A stretch of 64,000 nt of DNA, taken from NCBI GenBank assembly GCA_036703985.1, contig DATNQN010000022.1, positions 62,001-126,000 on the forward strand, in the 5' to 3' direction. The position numbers were made by a program, and so were the translations under genes. This DNA is from Leptolyngbyaceae cyanobacterium. GTDB taxonomy: Bacteria > Cyanobacteriota > Cyanobacteriia > Cyanobacteriales > Aerosakkonemataceae. Within the stretch, counting starts at the first letter, position 1, and each line of letters starts with the position of its first letter. The notes under the pieces were generated by a model. It worked only from the letters and a program-made list of their open reading frames with translations, did no database searches and was not told the origin of the DNA. Positions 9,126-17,986 of the stretch are shown in pieces.

Positions 9126-10217
9126 ATGCTAAGAGCCGGAATTGTTGGACTTCCTAACGTTGGCAAATCTACCCTCTTCAACGCCTTGGTTGCTAACGCC
9201 AAAGCCCAAGCTGCCAATTTTCCATTTTGTACGATCGAACCCAATGTCGGCGTAGTGGCAGTACCGGACGAGCGGTTAAACGTTCTGGCAAAAATGTCCG
9301 ACTCCGCCCAAATCGTACCTGCCCGCGTCGAATTCGTGGATATTGCGGGTTTGGTGAAAGGTGCTAGTCAAGGGGAAGGGCTGGGCAATCAATTTTTGTC
9401 CCATATTCGCGAAGTGGATGCTATAGTTCACGTCGTCCGTTGTTTTGAAGATGATGACATCATCCACGTTGCGGGTTCTGTCGATCCCCTGCGAGATATC
9501 GAAATCATCAATCTAGAATTGGGTTTGGCCGATTTAGCCCAAGTAGAGCGAAAGATCGATCGCACCCGCAAACTAGCTCGCACCAGCAAAGAAGCCCAAA
9601 TCGAACTATCAGCATTAGAAAAAATCAGCGCTGTTTTAAATGAAGGCAACCCAGCCCGACAAGCCACATTAACAGAAGAAGAAGTCGAATCAATTAAAGG
9701 TTTGGGTTTACTCAGTAACAAGCCAATTATTTACGCAGCCAACGTATCCGAAGATGACTTGGCAACTGGCAATCAATTTGTCGAAAAAGTGCGAGAACTA
9801 GCTGCTCTGGAAAATGCCCAAGTAGTCGTTGTATCCGCACAAGTAGAATCGGAATTAATCGAATTACCAGAAGAAGAAAGAGCCGAATTTTTAGCATCCT
9901 TAGGCGTCGAAGAAGGCGGCTTGAAATCTCTAATTCGTGCCACTTATGAACTTCTAGGTTTGCGAACTTACTTCACCACCGGGCCAAAAGAAACCCGCGC
10001 TTGGACGATCAAAATCGGAATGTCCGCACCCCAAGCTGCTGGCGTCATTCACACCGATTTTGAACGGGGATTTATTCGCGCTGAGACAGTAGCTTATCAA
10101 GATTTAGTAAATACTGGTTCTATGAATGGTGCCAAAGAAAAAGGTTTAGTTCGCAGCGAAGGAAAAGAGTACGTCGTGCAAGAAGGAGACGTAATGTTGT
10201 TTAGGTTTAACGTCTAG
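9126..10217 (+). CDS. ychF: Redox-regulated ATPase YchF (Obg-family P-loop protein)
   Basis: YchF/OLA1 is a ribosome-associated P-loop ATPase involved in translation and stress responses. The 363-residue length is standard. The P-loop GLPNVGKST is at residues 8-16; the switch region has DIAGLVKGA. The G4 region reads SNKPIIYAANVSE rather than NKxD, which is the family's basis for preferring ATP over GTP. The C-terminal TGS domain (about 280-363) ends EYVVQEGDVMLFRFNV. It follows the proline-rich ORF by 45 bp and may be co-transcribed. Confidence 0.97.
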   Translation: MLRAGIVGLPNVGKSTLFNALVANAKAQAANFPFCTIEPNVGVVAVPDERLNVLAKMSDSAQIVPARVEFVDIAGLVKGASQGEGLGNQFLSHIREVDAIVHVVRCFEDDDIIHVAGSVDPLRDIEIINLELGLADLAQVERKIDRTRKLARTSKEAQIELSALEKISAVLNEGNPARQATLTEEEVESIKGLGLLSNKPIIYAANVSEDDLATGNQFVEKVRELAALENAQVVVVSAQVESELIELPEEERAEFLASLGVEEGGLKSLIRATYELLGLRTYFTTGPKETRAWTIKIGMSAPQAAGVIHTDFERGFIRAETVAYQDLVNTGSMNGAKEKGLVRSEGKEYVVQEGDVMLFRFNV

Positions 10218-10359
10218 AATGTAGCAGCCAAAAAAAGGTAATCAAACTGGCATCGGGACAAAAAATAGGGTTTTTTAGGAGTCAAAAGTCAGCATTTAGA
10301 ATGCTTCCTAAAACATAATTCTGTTATTCCTGATGCCCAATTCCCCATTCCCAGTAAGA

Positions 10360-10506
10360 TTACTTCTTTTTGTTTTTCTTGCTCTTAGTCTTAGACTTGT
10401 TCTGTGCAATTCTATCAGTCAGTGCAAACCCTTTATCTTCCCTTTTTAAATTAGATGAAACTGCCCAAATAATTAGGCCACTTAATATTTTCCCGACAAT
10501 CGCCAA
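10360..10506 (-). CDS. Small lysine-tailed membrane protein (TTG start), candidate
   Basis: This 48-codon frame starts at TTG (10506-10504) and ends at TAA. It encodes a hydrophobic N-terminus (AIVGKILSGLIIWAVSS, one short membrane helix), a polar middle (KREDKGFALTDRIAQ) and a C-terminal tail with many lysines (KSKTKSKKNKKK). The hydrophobic-plus-basic layout is typical of small membrane proteins and unlike random translation. It has no ATG, an in-frame stop directly precedes the start, and the ribosome binding site is weak, so the start is uncertain. Nothing else was found in the ychF to 10567 gap. Confidence 0.35.
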   Translation of the reverse strand: MAIVGKILSGLIIWAVSSNLKREDKGFALTDRIAQNKSKTKSKKNKKK

Positions 10507-10566
10507 AGGTTAACAACTTATCTACAGGGGATGGATATTTAGTATTCATCTGAAAAAACAGGTAAT

Positions 10567-11481
10567 TTAATCACTAATGTATATAAAAGATCCCATATTT
10601 TCATCATCTGTACCTACTATCAAACCACCCGCTACACCCGGTACTAGTTCTATTCCTTCAATTTTGTGATATTCGTATCGAGCGAGACTCACCAGTTCGG
10701 GATTTTTACGAAATGCGATGCGATCGCCACAAACATTAAATGTACCTGCTACATATACGGCAGAGTTAAATGGCCCATCATTACCCGGATCGGTAGCTGA
10801 AGAAATAAAAAGTACTCCAGCTTTATCTATCTTTAAGTCAGAAATATGACGAACTTGTTGAGAATTAGGCCAAGGTACTTGGAAAATAGTCGAACCTTTC
10901 GGCTCAATTTTATAGTTACTTAAATCTAAGGTTCCCCAGTAAATATTTGCCGGGTCTTCACCTTCACCCCGATGCGCCCAAACCACTAGTAATTGGTTAT
11001 CTATTTCCTGTAAACCGAAGCCTTCAAGATTACTTTTTGATGTAATATTCGGCAAACTGAATACTTTGATAATAGCTAAATTTTTAGCAGATTTATCCAA
11101 ATTTAGATGATAAATCTTACCCGTGCTACTGAGTGCCATAAAAGACAAATTTCCGCGCTCGGTAACTGCTGTTAAAGCTTCTAAATCAACAGGTAAATCT
11201 ATATTATTCGGCCATTGTAAAGGTAAATATTGCGGTTGATTATTTCCCATCATACTGAGAATAGCGAACCGGGCTTGATTTTTTTCTTTATTGTCATGGA
11301 CGACCAGCAAATCTAAAGAATCAGGTTTTTGTTCGACTAAAGCCATCCCGCTGATCCCGAAAGCGATGCCACCTCTTACCGGACGCCATTGTTGCGCCGC
11401 TAATTGCTGGGACAGCAATAAAAATAATAGAAAAACACTTAAAGTAGCCAGATAAATCGGTAATTTGGAAAACCTACGCAT
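10567..11481 (-). CDS. Exported or membrane-anchored protein of unknown function
   Basis: The 304-residue protein begins with a basic tip and one long hydrophobic segment (about residues 8-29, YLATLSVFLLFLLLS), a signal peptide or anchor. The remainder is rich in beta-type alternation with recurring phrases such as LDLLVVHDN, LLVVWAHRGEGEDP, GVLFISSATDPGNDGP and GGLIVGTDDENMGSFIYIS. This suggests a beta-propeller-like fold, but no family was recognised. It is 119 bp downstream of another unknown gene on the same strand and may share its transcript. Confidence 0.7.
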   Translation of the reverse strand: MRRFSKLPIYLATLSVFLLFLLLSQQLAAQQWRPVRGGIAFGISGMALVEQKPDSLDLLVVHDNKEKNQARFAILSMMGNNQPQYLPLQWPNNIDLPVDLEALTAVTERGNLSFMALSSTGKIYHLNLDKSAKNLAIIKVFSLPNITSKSNLEGFGLQEIDNQLLVVWAHRGEGEDPANIYWGTLDLSNYKIEPKGSTIFQVPWPNSQQVRHISDLKIDKAGVLFISSATDPGNDGPFNSAVYVAGTFNVCGDRIAFRKNPELVSLARYEYHKIEGIELVPGVAGGLIVGTDDENMGSFIYISD

Positions 11482-11600
11482 AGTAATATTTAAATAGTGA
11501 ATAAATTCAGCATAAATAATTGGTCATCAGTCACTTCTACATCCTAATACAAACTTATTAAAAACTAATGACAAATGACCGATGACCAATGACAATTAGA

Positions 11601-12068
11601 TTAAATGGTGGCGGCGTAAGTTAATTCAAATTCTCTATAAATCGTCATCCGACATGAGTTAGCAGGTTCAGACAATACTTCATAATCTAATTTACCCGTA
11701 ATCGTGCTAACTGGTCGCCTCAATGGTTTATTATCGTACTGGCTCCGTTCGCGGGTACTCCAGTCGATAATCCCAGCATCGATCGCATTTTGAAACTCTG
11801 CCGCTAATATTAAAAGCTCAACCTTATTTTTAACTAGTCCCGTTAGGGGAAAGCCGATGGAAACTATTTGAGTAACGATCGGTTTGACATCATTAGGTGT
11901 CACGTGAGTTTGACACTCACCAAAGTTTACATCGTAAGGATGTAAGTTGAAAATTTCTTGCTTATCTCCAAAATTATCTTGAATCTCATTGAGAGATTTG
12001 TCGATATGAGGTAACAGTCCCAGACTGGGATCTGACAGCAGCTTGCGAATGTTGGTATGTTCTGCCAT
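11601..12068 (-). CDS. Conserved-looking cytoplasmic protein of unknown function
   Basis: 155 residues, no signal peptide or membrane segment, acidic to neutral. The N-terminal half is helical (IRKLLSDPSLGLLPHIDKSLNEIQ). A central segment DVNFGECQTH is followed by helices (VELLILAAEFQNAIDAGIIDW) and a strand-rich end. The codon pattern and clean start support a real gene. No family or catalytic motif was recognised. Confidence 0.6.
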   Translation of the reverse strand: MAEHTNIRKLLSDPSLGLLPHIDKSLNEIQDNFGDKQEIFNLHPYDVNFGECQTHVTPNDVKPIVTQIVSIGFPLTGLVKNKVELLILAAEFQNAIDAGIIDWSTRERSQYDNKPLRRPVSTITGKLDYEVLSEPANSCRMTIYREFELTYAATI

Positions 12069-12188
12069 AAAATTTTTTCCTATTTACTTTCATCGAATTG
12101 CCAAAAATGGCATCATATGGTAAACAAAAAGCGAATGAGTACTTCAATTTAACATTGTCCTAACCTAACTTTGCTATTTAGCTGCTAT

Positions 12189-13136
12189 TTAGCTGGGTAG
12201 CTGATTAACAGATGGTTCGGGTAGGGACTTGAGAGCTTCGTTGAGCAGAACCCTCACTTTTTGCGCTTGATACCATCTCAATAATATGATGCTTTTGATT
12301 CCTTTAATTAAGAGAATTTTTACTAGCTCTTGTTGCATTTTTTGACGCATATCTCTAGGAATAATTTGATAACTTTTGTTAAAAATGATTTTTAACCATA
12401 CTTTATAAATCTCAAACAAAGTTTCAATTTTATCTCGGTTCAGGTTATCGCTAGTTGCCTGCTTGGGATGAATGCGAAATGAAGCTAATCTTTCTTCAAT
12501 AAAGGCGATTTTATGGTAAGACATAATTCTCAGCCACATCTCTAAGTCAGCCAACTGCTGAAAAGTCGGATCGAACAAACCAACTCTTGTAAAGACTTCC
12601 CGACGAACGAGAACGTTAGTAGGTTCACCAATCTTGTTGTAGGGTGGTTTGAAAAAGTTACGGTCTTTTAGTAAATTTAACCCTGATTGAATGGGTTGGA
12701 TTTTAGCCCAATGTTTGTGCAAATCTTCCATACCTCGTAAGAAGTTTAGATCGACAGGGAGTTCGTAAACTAAATTACGAGGACTAAAAACTAATCCAAT
12801 TTCTTCATCCTGTTCTGCTACGCCGACCATTTTACCGATACAGTCTGGTGATAGGATATCATCTTGAAATAAAAATTTAATGTATTTACCTTTGGCTTGG
12901 GCGATGCAATAATTCCAATTTGGTACTAAACCATATCTATGATGAGTAAATATTTGACAATTTTTGAGTTGAGCGGCACGTAGTAAGTTGAGCGTATTAT
13001 CTTGAGAGTTATCATCAGAAATAATGATTTCTAAATTTGGATAAGTAATTTGTTGGATGTTATTTAAAAGAGATGGAATAAATTCAGCGCCATTATATAC
13101 GGGAATGCAGAGACTGACGAGAGGATAATTAGACAT
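12189..13136 (-). CDS. Glycosyltransferase family 2
   Basis: A 315-residue GT-A fold protein. The N-terminus YPLVSLCIPVYNGAEFI starts the nucleotide-sugar domain. The DDNSQDNT loop is followed by the DxD-like acidic motif in KFLFQDDILSPD. The region QQLADLEMWLRIMSYHKIAFIEERLASFRIHPKQ matches the acceptor side of the fold. There is no membrane segment. Such enzymes decorate exopolysaccharide, lipopolysaccharide or glycoprotein. No other sugar gene is adjacent, so donor and acceptor are unknown. Confidence 0.85.
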   Translation of the reverse strand: MSNYPLVSLCIPVYNGAEFIPSLLNNIQQITYPNLEIIISDDNSQDNTLNLLRAAQLKNCQIFTHHRYGLVPNWNYCIAQAKGKYIKFLFQDDILSPDCIGKMVGVAEQDEEIGLVFSPRNLVYELPVDLNFLRGMEDLHKHWAKIQPIQSGLNLLKDRNFFKPPYNKIGEPTNVLVRREVFTRVGLFDPTFQQLADLEMWLRIMSYHKIAFIEERLASFRIHPKQATSDNLNRDKIETLFEIYKVWLKIIFNKSYQIIPRDMRQKMQQELVKILLIKGIKSIILLRWYQAQKVRVLLNEALKSLPEPSVNQLPS

Positions 13137-13696
13137 TGTTTTTCAGTTAATTATCAATAGCAAATAGACACCTTTAAAAAATATTGTAGAAACGTTTCAT
13201 GAAAAGTCTCTACAAGCGTGCTAGGCGATGCACGTTTAATGTTTGGAGATGTCTAATGAATTATTAAATCATATTGAAATTTTAAATTAGGAGTGGCGCT
13301 CATACTGAAACGAGGCTGTAAGGCTAAGATGGGGTACTCTGCTCTAAGTTTGAAAGGCTCAACTATAGTGTTAACGTAAGTTGCTAGTTATAAGGTTTGT
13401 GATGGTAGTTGGTCGTAGGTCATGGGCAGGGCTAGTGAGATGAAAGAATGATTCACTATCTATCAAAACTTTTCCCTGTTTTTCCTAGCCCCTAGCCCCT
13501 AGTCCCTCCCGACTCAATTTTTATAACTGGCGACTTGAGTTGTTAGTTTAGTTGGTTAGTTAAAATAGCTACAAGTTACCCTTTGAGGAGATAGCTTAGC
13601 CAGCGACTGCAAAATACTTAAAAATTAACGGCATACTGGGAACAGGAGAACTTACACCTGCTCCTTTTTAACTCTGGTGAAATTGATAAAACAACC
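13137..13696. other. Intergenic region with repeats only
   Basis: It contains a palindromic repeat (13184-13215) and a polypyrimidine run with repeated CCTAGCCC / CTAGTCCC units near 13487-13507. Variants of those units recur near 44250, 44380 and 52650. No gene was seen. The plus-strand end holds the promoter of the DUF3172 gene. Confidence 0.45.
13184..13215. repeat. Degenerate palindrome TTGTAGA...TCTACAA
   Basis: TTGTAGAAACGTTTCATGAA continues AAAGTCTCTACAA. The 32-bp sequence is nearly self-complementary around a TTTCATGAAA core. It resembles the short palindromes with a TGTAGAGACG theme that are scattered in many cyanobacterial genomes. Its role is unknown. Confidence 0.5.
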
Positions 13697-14215
13697 ATGA
13701 CTCGTAGATCCTCCAGGTCTGCCACCTCTAATTCTTCTGGCCTCTTTAACTCTACTTCGATCGCAATTATTTGCGGCGTTTTCATTCTGGGAATCGGGGT
13801 AGGCATTATTTTTAGCTCGAATGCCAGTACAGATCCGGCCAATGTAGCGTCCCGCGAAGTGATCGATCGCAGCGCTCCCAATCCGGACATTTGCGCTCAG
13901 TATGGGGCTAGCGCCATTGTCACCGATACCCGCGTTTTTGTAACTTTAAATCCCTTTACCGTTTACGTAGCTCAACCAAGCGTAAAACCGGGATGCGTGC
14001 TGCGAAGCAACAACTGGGCAATTCTCGAAAACAGAAAACTAATCAATTCCGATCAGGTACGCCAGTGCAAAAACCGGATGAACACTTTTGGCTACACCAA
14101 TCAGCTAGAGAATTCACCACAAATCGAATGCTTATATCAAACTGACTCTGATAAAAACCGCTTTTTCAGTCAACCTGGACTTGGCGCTCCCGCACCAGAA
14201 TCAGAACAGTTCTGA
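13697..14215 (+). CDS. DUF3172 family membrane-anchored protein
   Basis: A 172-residue protein with a Ser/Thr/Arg-rich cytoplasmic tip, one transmembrane helix (about residues 22-42, IAIICGVFILGIGVGIIFSS) and a soluble domain with conserved-looking phrases. These include NPDICAQYGASAIVTDTRVFVTLNPF and PGCVLRSNNWAILENRKL. Four cysteines may form disulfides on the extracytoplasmic side. I recognise the pattern as the cyanobacteria-specific DUF3172 family, which has no assigned function. Family recall is from memory. Confidence 0.75.
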   Translation: MTRRSSRSATSNSSGLFNSTSIAIICGVFILGIGVGIIFSSNASTDPANVASREVIDRSAPNPDICAQYGASAIVTDTRVFVTLNPFTVYVAQPSVKPGCVLRSNNWAILENRKLINSDQVRQCKNRMNTFGYTNQLENSPQIECLYQTDSDKNRFFSQPGLGAPAPESEQF

Positions 14216-14336
14216 TTTTTAGAGTCTGGTAAAATTTGCTTTAACGATCGACATCAGGGTGCCGATGTTCGCATGATATTAGAGCAAAAGAAGTTTTAGC
14301 GGGAGAAGCCGATCCCCAGACCAGAGAGCTCGAAAA

Positions 14337-14687
14337 ATGTTAATTTCCCAATCTCCTGACGAGGGTGCCCTTGCTCTGGCAGAGTTAGTTCGTTTTAGCG
14401 AAAAGGTAGCTGCTTCTGAAACTGCCAGAGTGTCTCGTTTCCCACGAGTTAAACGAACAAAGCAGCCAACAACTGACCGACTCAGTACGGAACAGTCTAG
14501 GAGTCAGAGTAGCTATGCCTCGCCATTAAAGGCGTTGAGAGAACGCGATTTGCAAGCGCTAGCAGCCTTGTTTGATGGCGAAAATGGCGATCGCATCGAG
14601 ACTGAGATCGCTAGTTATTTGCTTATGTTATGGCCCGATCCCTGTTGGGAAGAAGACCCTTATGATTTCCTTGGCGAATTCCTTTAA
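14337..14687 (+). CDS. Hypothetical protein
   Basis: 116 residues. The N-terminal part is helical (DEGALALAELVRFSEKVAAS), followed by a basic, Ser-rich linker. The acidic C-terminal region is LKALRERDLQALAALFDGEN...YLLMLWPDPCWEEDPYDFLGEFL. No membrane segment, catalytic motif or known domain was recognised. It lies 121 bp after the DUF3172 gene on the same strand and could share its promoter. Confidence 0.55.
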   Translation: MLISQSPDEGALALAELVRFSEKVAASETARVSRFPRVKRTKQPTTDRLSTEQSRSQSSYASPLKALRERDLQALAALFDGENGDRIETEIASYLLMLWPDPCWEEDPYDFLGEFL

Positions 14688-14852
14688 TAAAAATTAAGCT
14701 TAGTTCTGCTATACATCTGACTGGGAAAGGAAAAGAAAATTGGGCATAGGGCATGGGGCATTGGTATTTAAGGTAGAAAATAAGATTCTTTTCCTTTTTC
14801 CCCCTGCCTTCTTTCCTCTTCCCTAACCCTTTGGCCTCGCGATCCCCCGCGC

Positions 14853-14880
14853 TTGACGCTAACAAGCTATGCTTTATAGA
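14853..14880 (+). promoter_or_regulatory. Candidate sigma-70-type promoter ahead of the HD hydrolase gene
   Basis: TTGACG (14853-14858) is followed after 16 bp by TATAGA-like TTATAGA (14874-14880). This is a near-consensus pair and would give a leader of about 230 nt before the gene at 15116. Confidence 0.4.
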
Positions 14881-14925
14881 GTAGGGTCTAGTCGATCGGC
14901 AAACTAAACTTTGCTAGCCGAGTCA

Positions 14926-15003
14926 ATGACTAATCCGGTTCAAAAAAACAACAAACCTTGGGATCGCCTATTTTCAAGGCTTTTTAAAATTTCTACTAAT
15001 TGA
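14926..15003 (+). CDS. Possible 25-residue leader peptide
   Basis: An ATG frame encodes a short basic peptide (MTNPVQKNNKPWDRLFSRLF, then five more residues) just after the candidate promoter at 14853-14880 and 112 bp before the HD hydrolase start. There is no clear ribosome binding site. It may be chance; it is listed because of its position in the leader. Apart from this and the promoter, the 14688-15115 gap shows no gene. Confidence 0.15.
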   Translation: MTNPVQKNNKPWDRLFSRLFKISTN

Positions 15004-15115
15004 TGATCCCACTATTGGTAGAGCTTATTTTTCCCAGGGGATCACTATAATTGACGCCTGAGGTCACCCTCTGTGCTTTTTTCATTGAGTTTAGGGTGTC
15101 ACTGCTTCTACATAC

Positions 15116-17827
15116 ATGAAAACTCTGACCTTGTTGACACAGAGGCTGAATCAATGGTGGCGATTTGCTTGGGTCAAACGTCTCCAAAGCAGATTCGCAA
15201 GCGCTCCTCCCAAAATTTTTCATTACTCTTGCCGATCGCGTCAGAGTGCCATACCCATATCGCGTCATCTACCTTTAGGCATATCTAATTCTCAAGGCTG
15301 CGATCTGAATATCGATTCTTCCAGGCCAAACAATCAGCAGCGAACCACAGGGAATAGGATAGCCTTTGCTAAAAAAATAGGGAAGATCCATCAATCTTTA
15401 GGTAGGGTTTTGCTAAAGCAATTATCTGGGTCGCTGTTGGCGACTAATCTTTTTCAAACTCAACCGTTGCAGCCTAACTGCACTGCCGGAGGCTATTCCC
15501 GTCGCGGTAAGCGTTATCGACCTCCTTTGGTTTTGATACTGGCGGTGGTTTCTCTCACCAGTAGTATGGGCCATCGCCTTTACAATCAACCAAAACTAGA
15601 TGTGGGTACGACGGCTCCTACTACAATTAGCGCACCTTACAGTACTCGCGTTGAAGATGTCAAAACCACAGAAGCGCAACGAAAGGCAGTTCGTCGTGGT
15701 TTGATCCCAGTATTAGCGATCGACTCGAAAGCCAACGAGCAAATTTATCATAATCTCAAACAATATATCGACCAGATAGAAGAAACCAGACAGCTTCCCG
15801 GCCCATTTCCATTTACCAAAACCTCTATATTATCTTTAGATATCCAAACCTATCTGCGGGATTGTCCGGAATGGGATTGGCGGACAATTCTATCTATGTT
15901 GGAGAGCGAAAGCGCTACTACATCTAAGAAAGACTTAGCTTTATCTTCCCCTTCACTTCAGAGTAAAAGCACTCCTACCGCTACTCCACTTCCGCTTTCT
16001 GCCCAGCAACAGAAAGCGGTGGCGCAATTGCAAGCCTATCGCCGTTCAAATTCTGCCCAAAGTTTGTCGGCACTGCTAAGTCAGATTTCAAAGGCTCGCC
16101 AGACTTATGCTCGTGCATTAGCAGCTTTTTCCGAGCAATATTCAGAACTAGATATTTTTCAAGATGCGATCGTTCTACAACTTTCCGATGCAGATTGGCA
16201 AGTTACCCAAACCAAAATTTACCAACTAGCAGAACGCATTCTCAGCCAAGGCATTCATCCTGGTTTTCCCACCTTGCTGCTACAAGAAGCGGTAAATATG
16301 CAGGTGAAAGCCGAAATACCAGAAGCCGCTCAGCCCTTAGCTAGTAAAATTTTGATGGCATCTCTCAAACCAAATTTAAAAGAAGATGTCACTCAAACCA
16401 GACAACAAGCAGAAAGAGCCGAACGAGAAGTTCAACCAGTCTACGTAGAAGTCCAGCAAGGAGAGGTAATCATCAAAGCTGGTGAAATAATTAGTCAAGC
16501 TGACTTCGTTTTACTAGATCGTTTCGGTTTAAGTCGGCGAGGTATTAACTGGGGAGGTTTAATCGGCTGTGGAATACTAGTCAGCGGAGCAGTTAGCGTT
16601 TTTTGGTTGGTGGAAAAGCGTTTTTACCGCAGACTGCGCCAAAGAGACCACCTGTTAATATTGCTTTTAACTCTCAGTACACCGTTATTAGTAAGCTTGG
16701 GCTTACCTTATAACAGCTTGCCCGCCATTGGTTTATTGATTGGCAGTTTCTACGGATCGACTTTGGGCGTTACCGTCGTGGGACTGCTAACGTTGGGATT
16801 GCCGATCGGTTTTGAAATTGGCTGGGAACATTTACTGGCAAGTGCGGCTGGTGGCTTAGTCGCTAGTTTAATCGCTCAAAGATTGCGATCGCGAGAAGAA
16901 CTAGCCCTATTAGGCGTAGCAGTCGGTTTAACAGAAGGTTTTGTTTATCTAGCTGTCAATCTCATTCTCAGCGCATCTGCCATTTCCATCTGGTATACCG
17001 TTATAGCAGACGCTGCCCTCCACAGTTTGACAGGATTGGCATGGAGTGTCGTCGCCTTAGGCTTAAGTCCTTATCTAGAGCACCTATTCGACTTAGTAAC
17101 CCCCATCCGCCTAGCAGAACTAGCCAATCCCAATCGCCCCCTACTCAAACGCTTAGCAGAAGAAGCACCGGGAACTTTTCAACACACCTTATTCGTAGCC
17201 ACCTTAGCAGAAGCCGCCGCCAAAGCTTTGTGCTGCAACGTGGAACTCGTTCGTACAGGCACTTTGTACCACGATATCGGCAAACTACACGACCCCCAAG
17301 GATTTATTGAAAATCAAATGGGTGGCCCTAATAAACACGACGAAATCAACGACCCTTATCAAAGTGCGGAAATTATTAAAAAGCACGTTACTGAAGGGTT
17401 AGTCATGGCACGTCGCTATCGTTTACCCAAAGCAATTCAAGCTTTTATTCCCGAACATCAAGGCACTATTTTAATTGCTTATTTCCATCACAAAGCACAG
17501 CAAGAATCCAAGCAACCAGTGCCGGAATATCTATTTCGTTACGATGGGCCAACTCCTCAATCGCGCGAAACTGGCATTGTCATGTTAGCAGATGCTTGTG
17601 AAGCTGCTTTGCGAAGTTTAAAAGATGCTACTTACGAAGAAGCTTTATCTACAGTTAATAAAATATTCAAAGCTCGTTGGCAAGATTGTCAACTAGTAGA
17701 TTCCGGTTTAAAACGGGAAGAGATGCCCAAAATTGCCGAAATATTCGTGCAAGTTTGGCAACAATTCCATCACAAACGCATCGCTTATCCCAAATCAGCG
17801 CTCAATTGTCCGCCATCGAAAATCTAA
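15116..17827 (+). CDS. pgpH: Membrane HD-domain phosphohydrolase, PgpH type (7TM-7TMR-HD)
   Basis: PgpH-type proteins hydrolyse cyclic di-AMP. The 903-residue protein has an Arg/Ser-rich N-terminal extension (1-135) and a first membrane helix near 138-157. An extracytoplasmic domain (about 158-475) follows. A multi-helix membrane region covers about 480-660 and the cytoplasmic HD domain about 665-880. Metal residues are visible as H690-like FQHTLFVA, H719-D720 in YHDIGKLHDP, and later KKHVTEGL, PEHQGT and MLADACEAA. All HD motifs look intact. The start MKTLTLLTQ is chosen for its family-like opening. Confidence 0.88.
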   Translation: MKTLTLLTQRLNQWWRFAWVKRLQSRFASAPPKIFHYSCRSRQSAIPISRHLPLGISNSQGCDLNIDSSRPNNQQRTTGNRIAFAKKIGKIHQSLGRVLLKQLSGSLLATNLFQTQPLQPNCTAGGYSRRGKRYRPPLVLILAVVSLTSSMGHRLYNQPKLDVGTTAPTTISAPYSTRVEDVKTTEAQRKAVRRGLIPVLAIDSKANEQIYHNLKQYIDQIEETRQLPGPFPFTKTSILSLDIQTYLRDCPEWDWRTILSMLESESATTSKKDLALSSPSLQSKSTPTATPLPLSAQQQKAVAQLQAYRRSNSAQSLSALLSQISKARQTYARALAAFSEQYSELDIFQDAIVLQLSDADWQVTQTKIYQLAERILSQGIHPGFPTLLLQEAVNMQVKAEIPEAAQPLASKILMASLKPNLKEDVTQTRQQAERAEREVQPVYVEVQQGEVIIKAGEIISQADFVLLDRFGLSRRGINWGGLIGCGILVSGAVSVFWLVEKRFYRRLRQRDHLLILLLTLSTPLLVSLGLPYNSLPAIGLLIGSFYGSTLGVTVVGLLTLGLPIGFEIGWEHLLASAAGGLVASLIAQRLRSREELALLGVAVGLTEGFVYLAVNLILSASAISIWYTVIADAALHSLTGLAWSVVALGLSPYLEHLFDLVTPIRLAELANPNRPLLKRLAEEAPGTFQHTLFVATLAEAAAKALCCNVELVRTGTLYHDIGKLHDPQGFIENQMGGPNKHDEINDPYQSAEIIKKHVTEGLVMARRYRLPKAIQAFIPEHQGTILIAYFHHKAQQESKQPVPEYLFRYDGPTPQSRETGIVMLADACEAALRSLKDATYEEALSTVNKIFKARWQDCQLVDSGLKREEMPKIAEIFVQVWQQFHHKRIAYPKSALNCPPSKI

Positions 17828-17910
17828 GCGGGAAATCACTCCCAAATTGCTAAGTGCCAATTACAGAGTTATTTGGCAATTTTTACAAGTAGTAGAACCT
17901 AGAAAAATTT

Positions 17911-17977
17911 GTTTGTAGTAAGGACTTTAGTCCTTTCTCACCTTTAATTTTGAGGACTGAAGCCCTCACTACGAACT
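17911..17977. repeat. Palindromic intergenic repeat, family A copy 2
   Basis: GTTTGTAGTAAGGACTTTAG, TCC, a spacer and GAGGACTGAAGCCCTCACTA, then CGAAC, form the same double hairpin as the copy at 2331-2388 but in the opposite orientation. It lies between two convergent genes, where a bidirectional terminator would be useful. Confidence 0.7.
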
Positions 17978-17986
17978 TTTTACAAT

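Noticed and set aside
11521-11600. Repeated ATGACCAATGAC-like words
   Set aside because: Short low-complexity words common in cyanobacterial spacers; too short and irregular here to call a repeat element.
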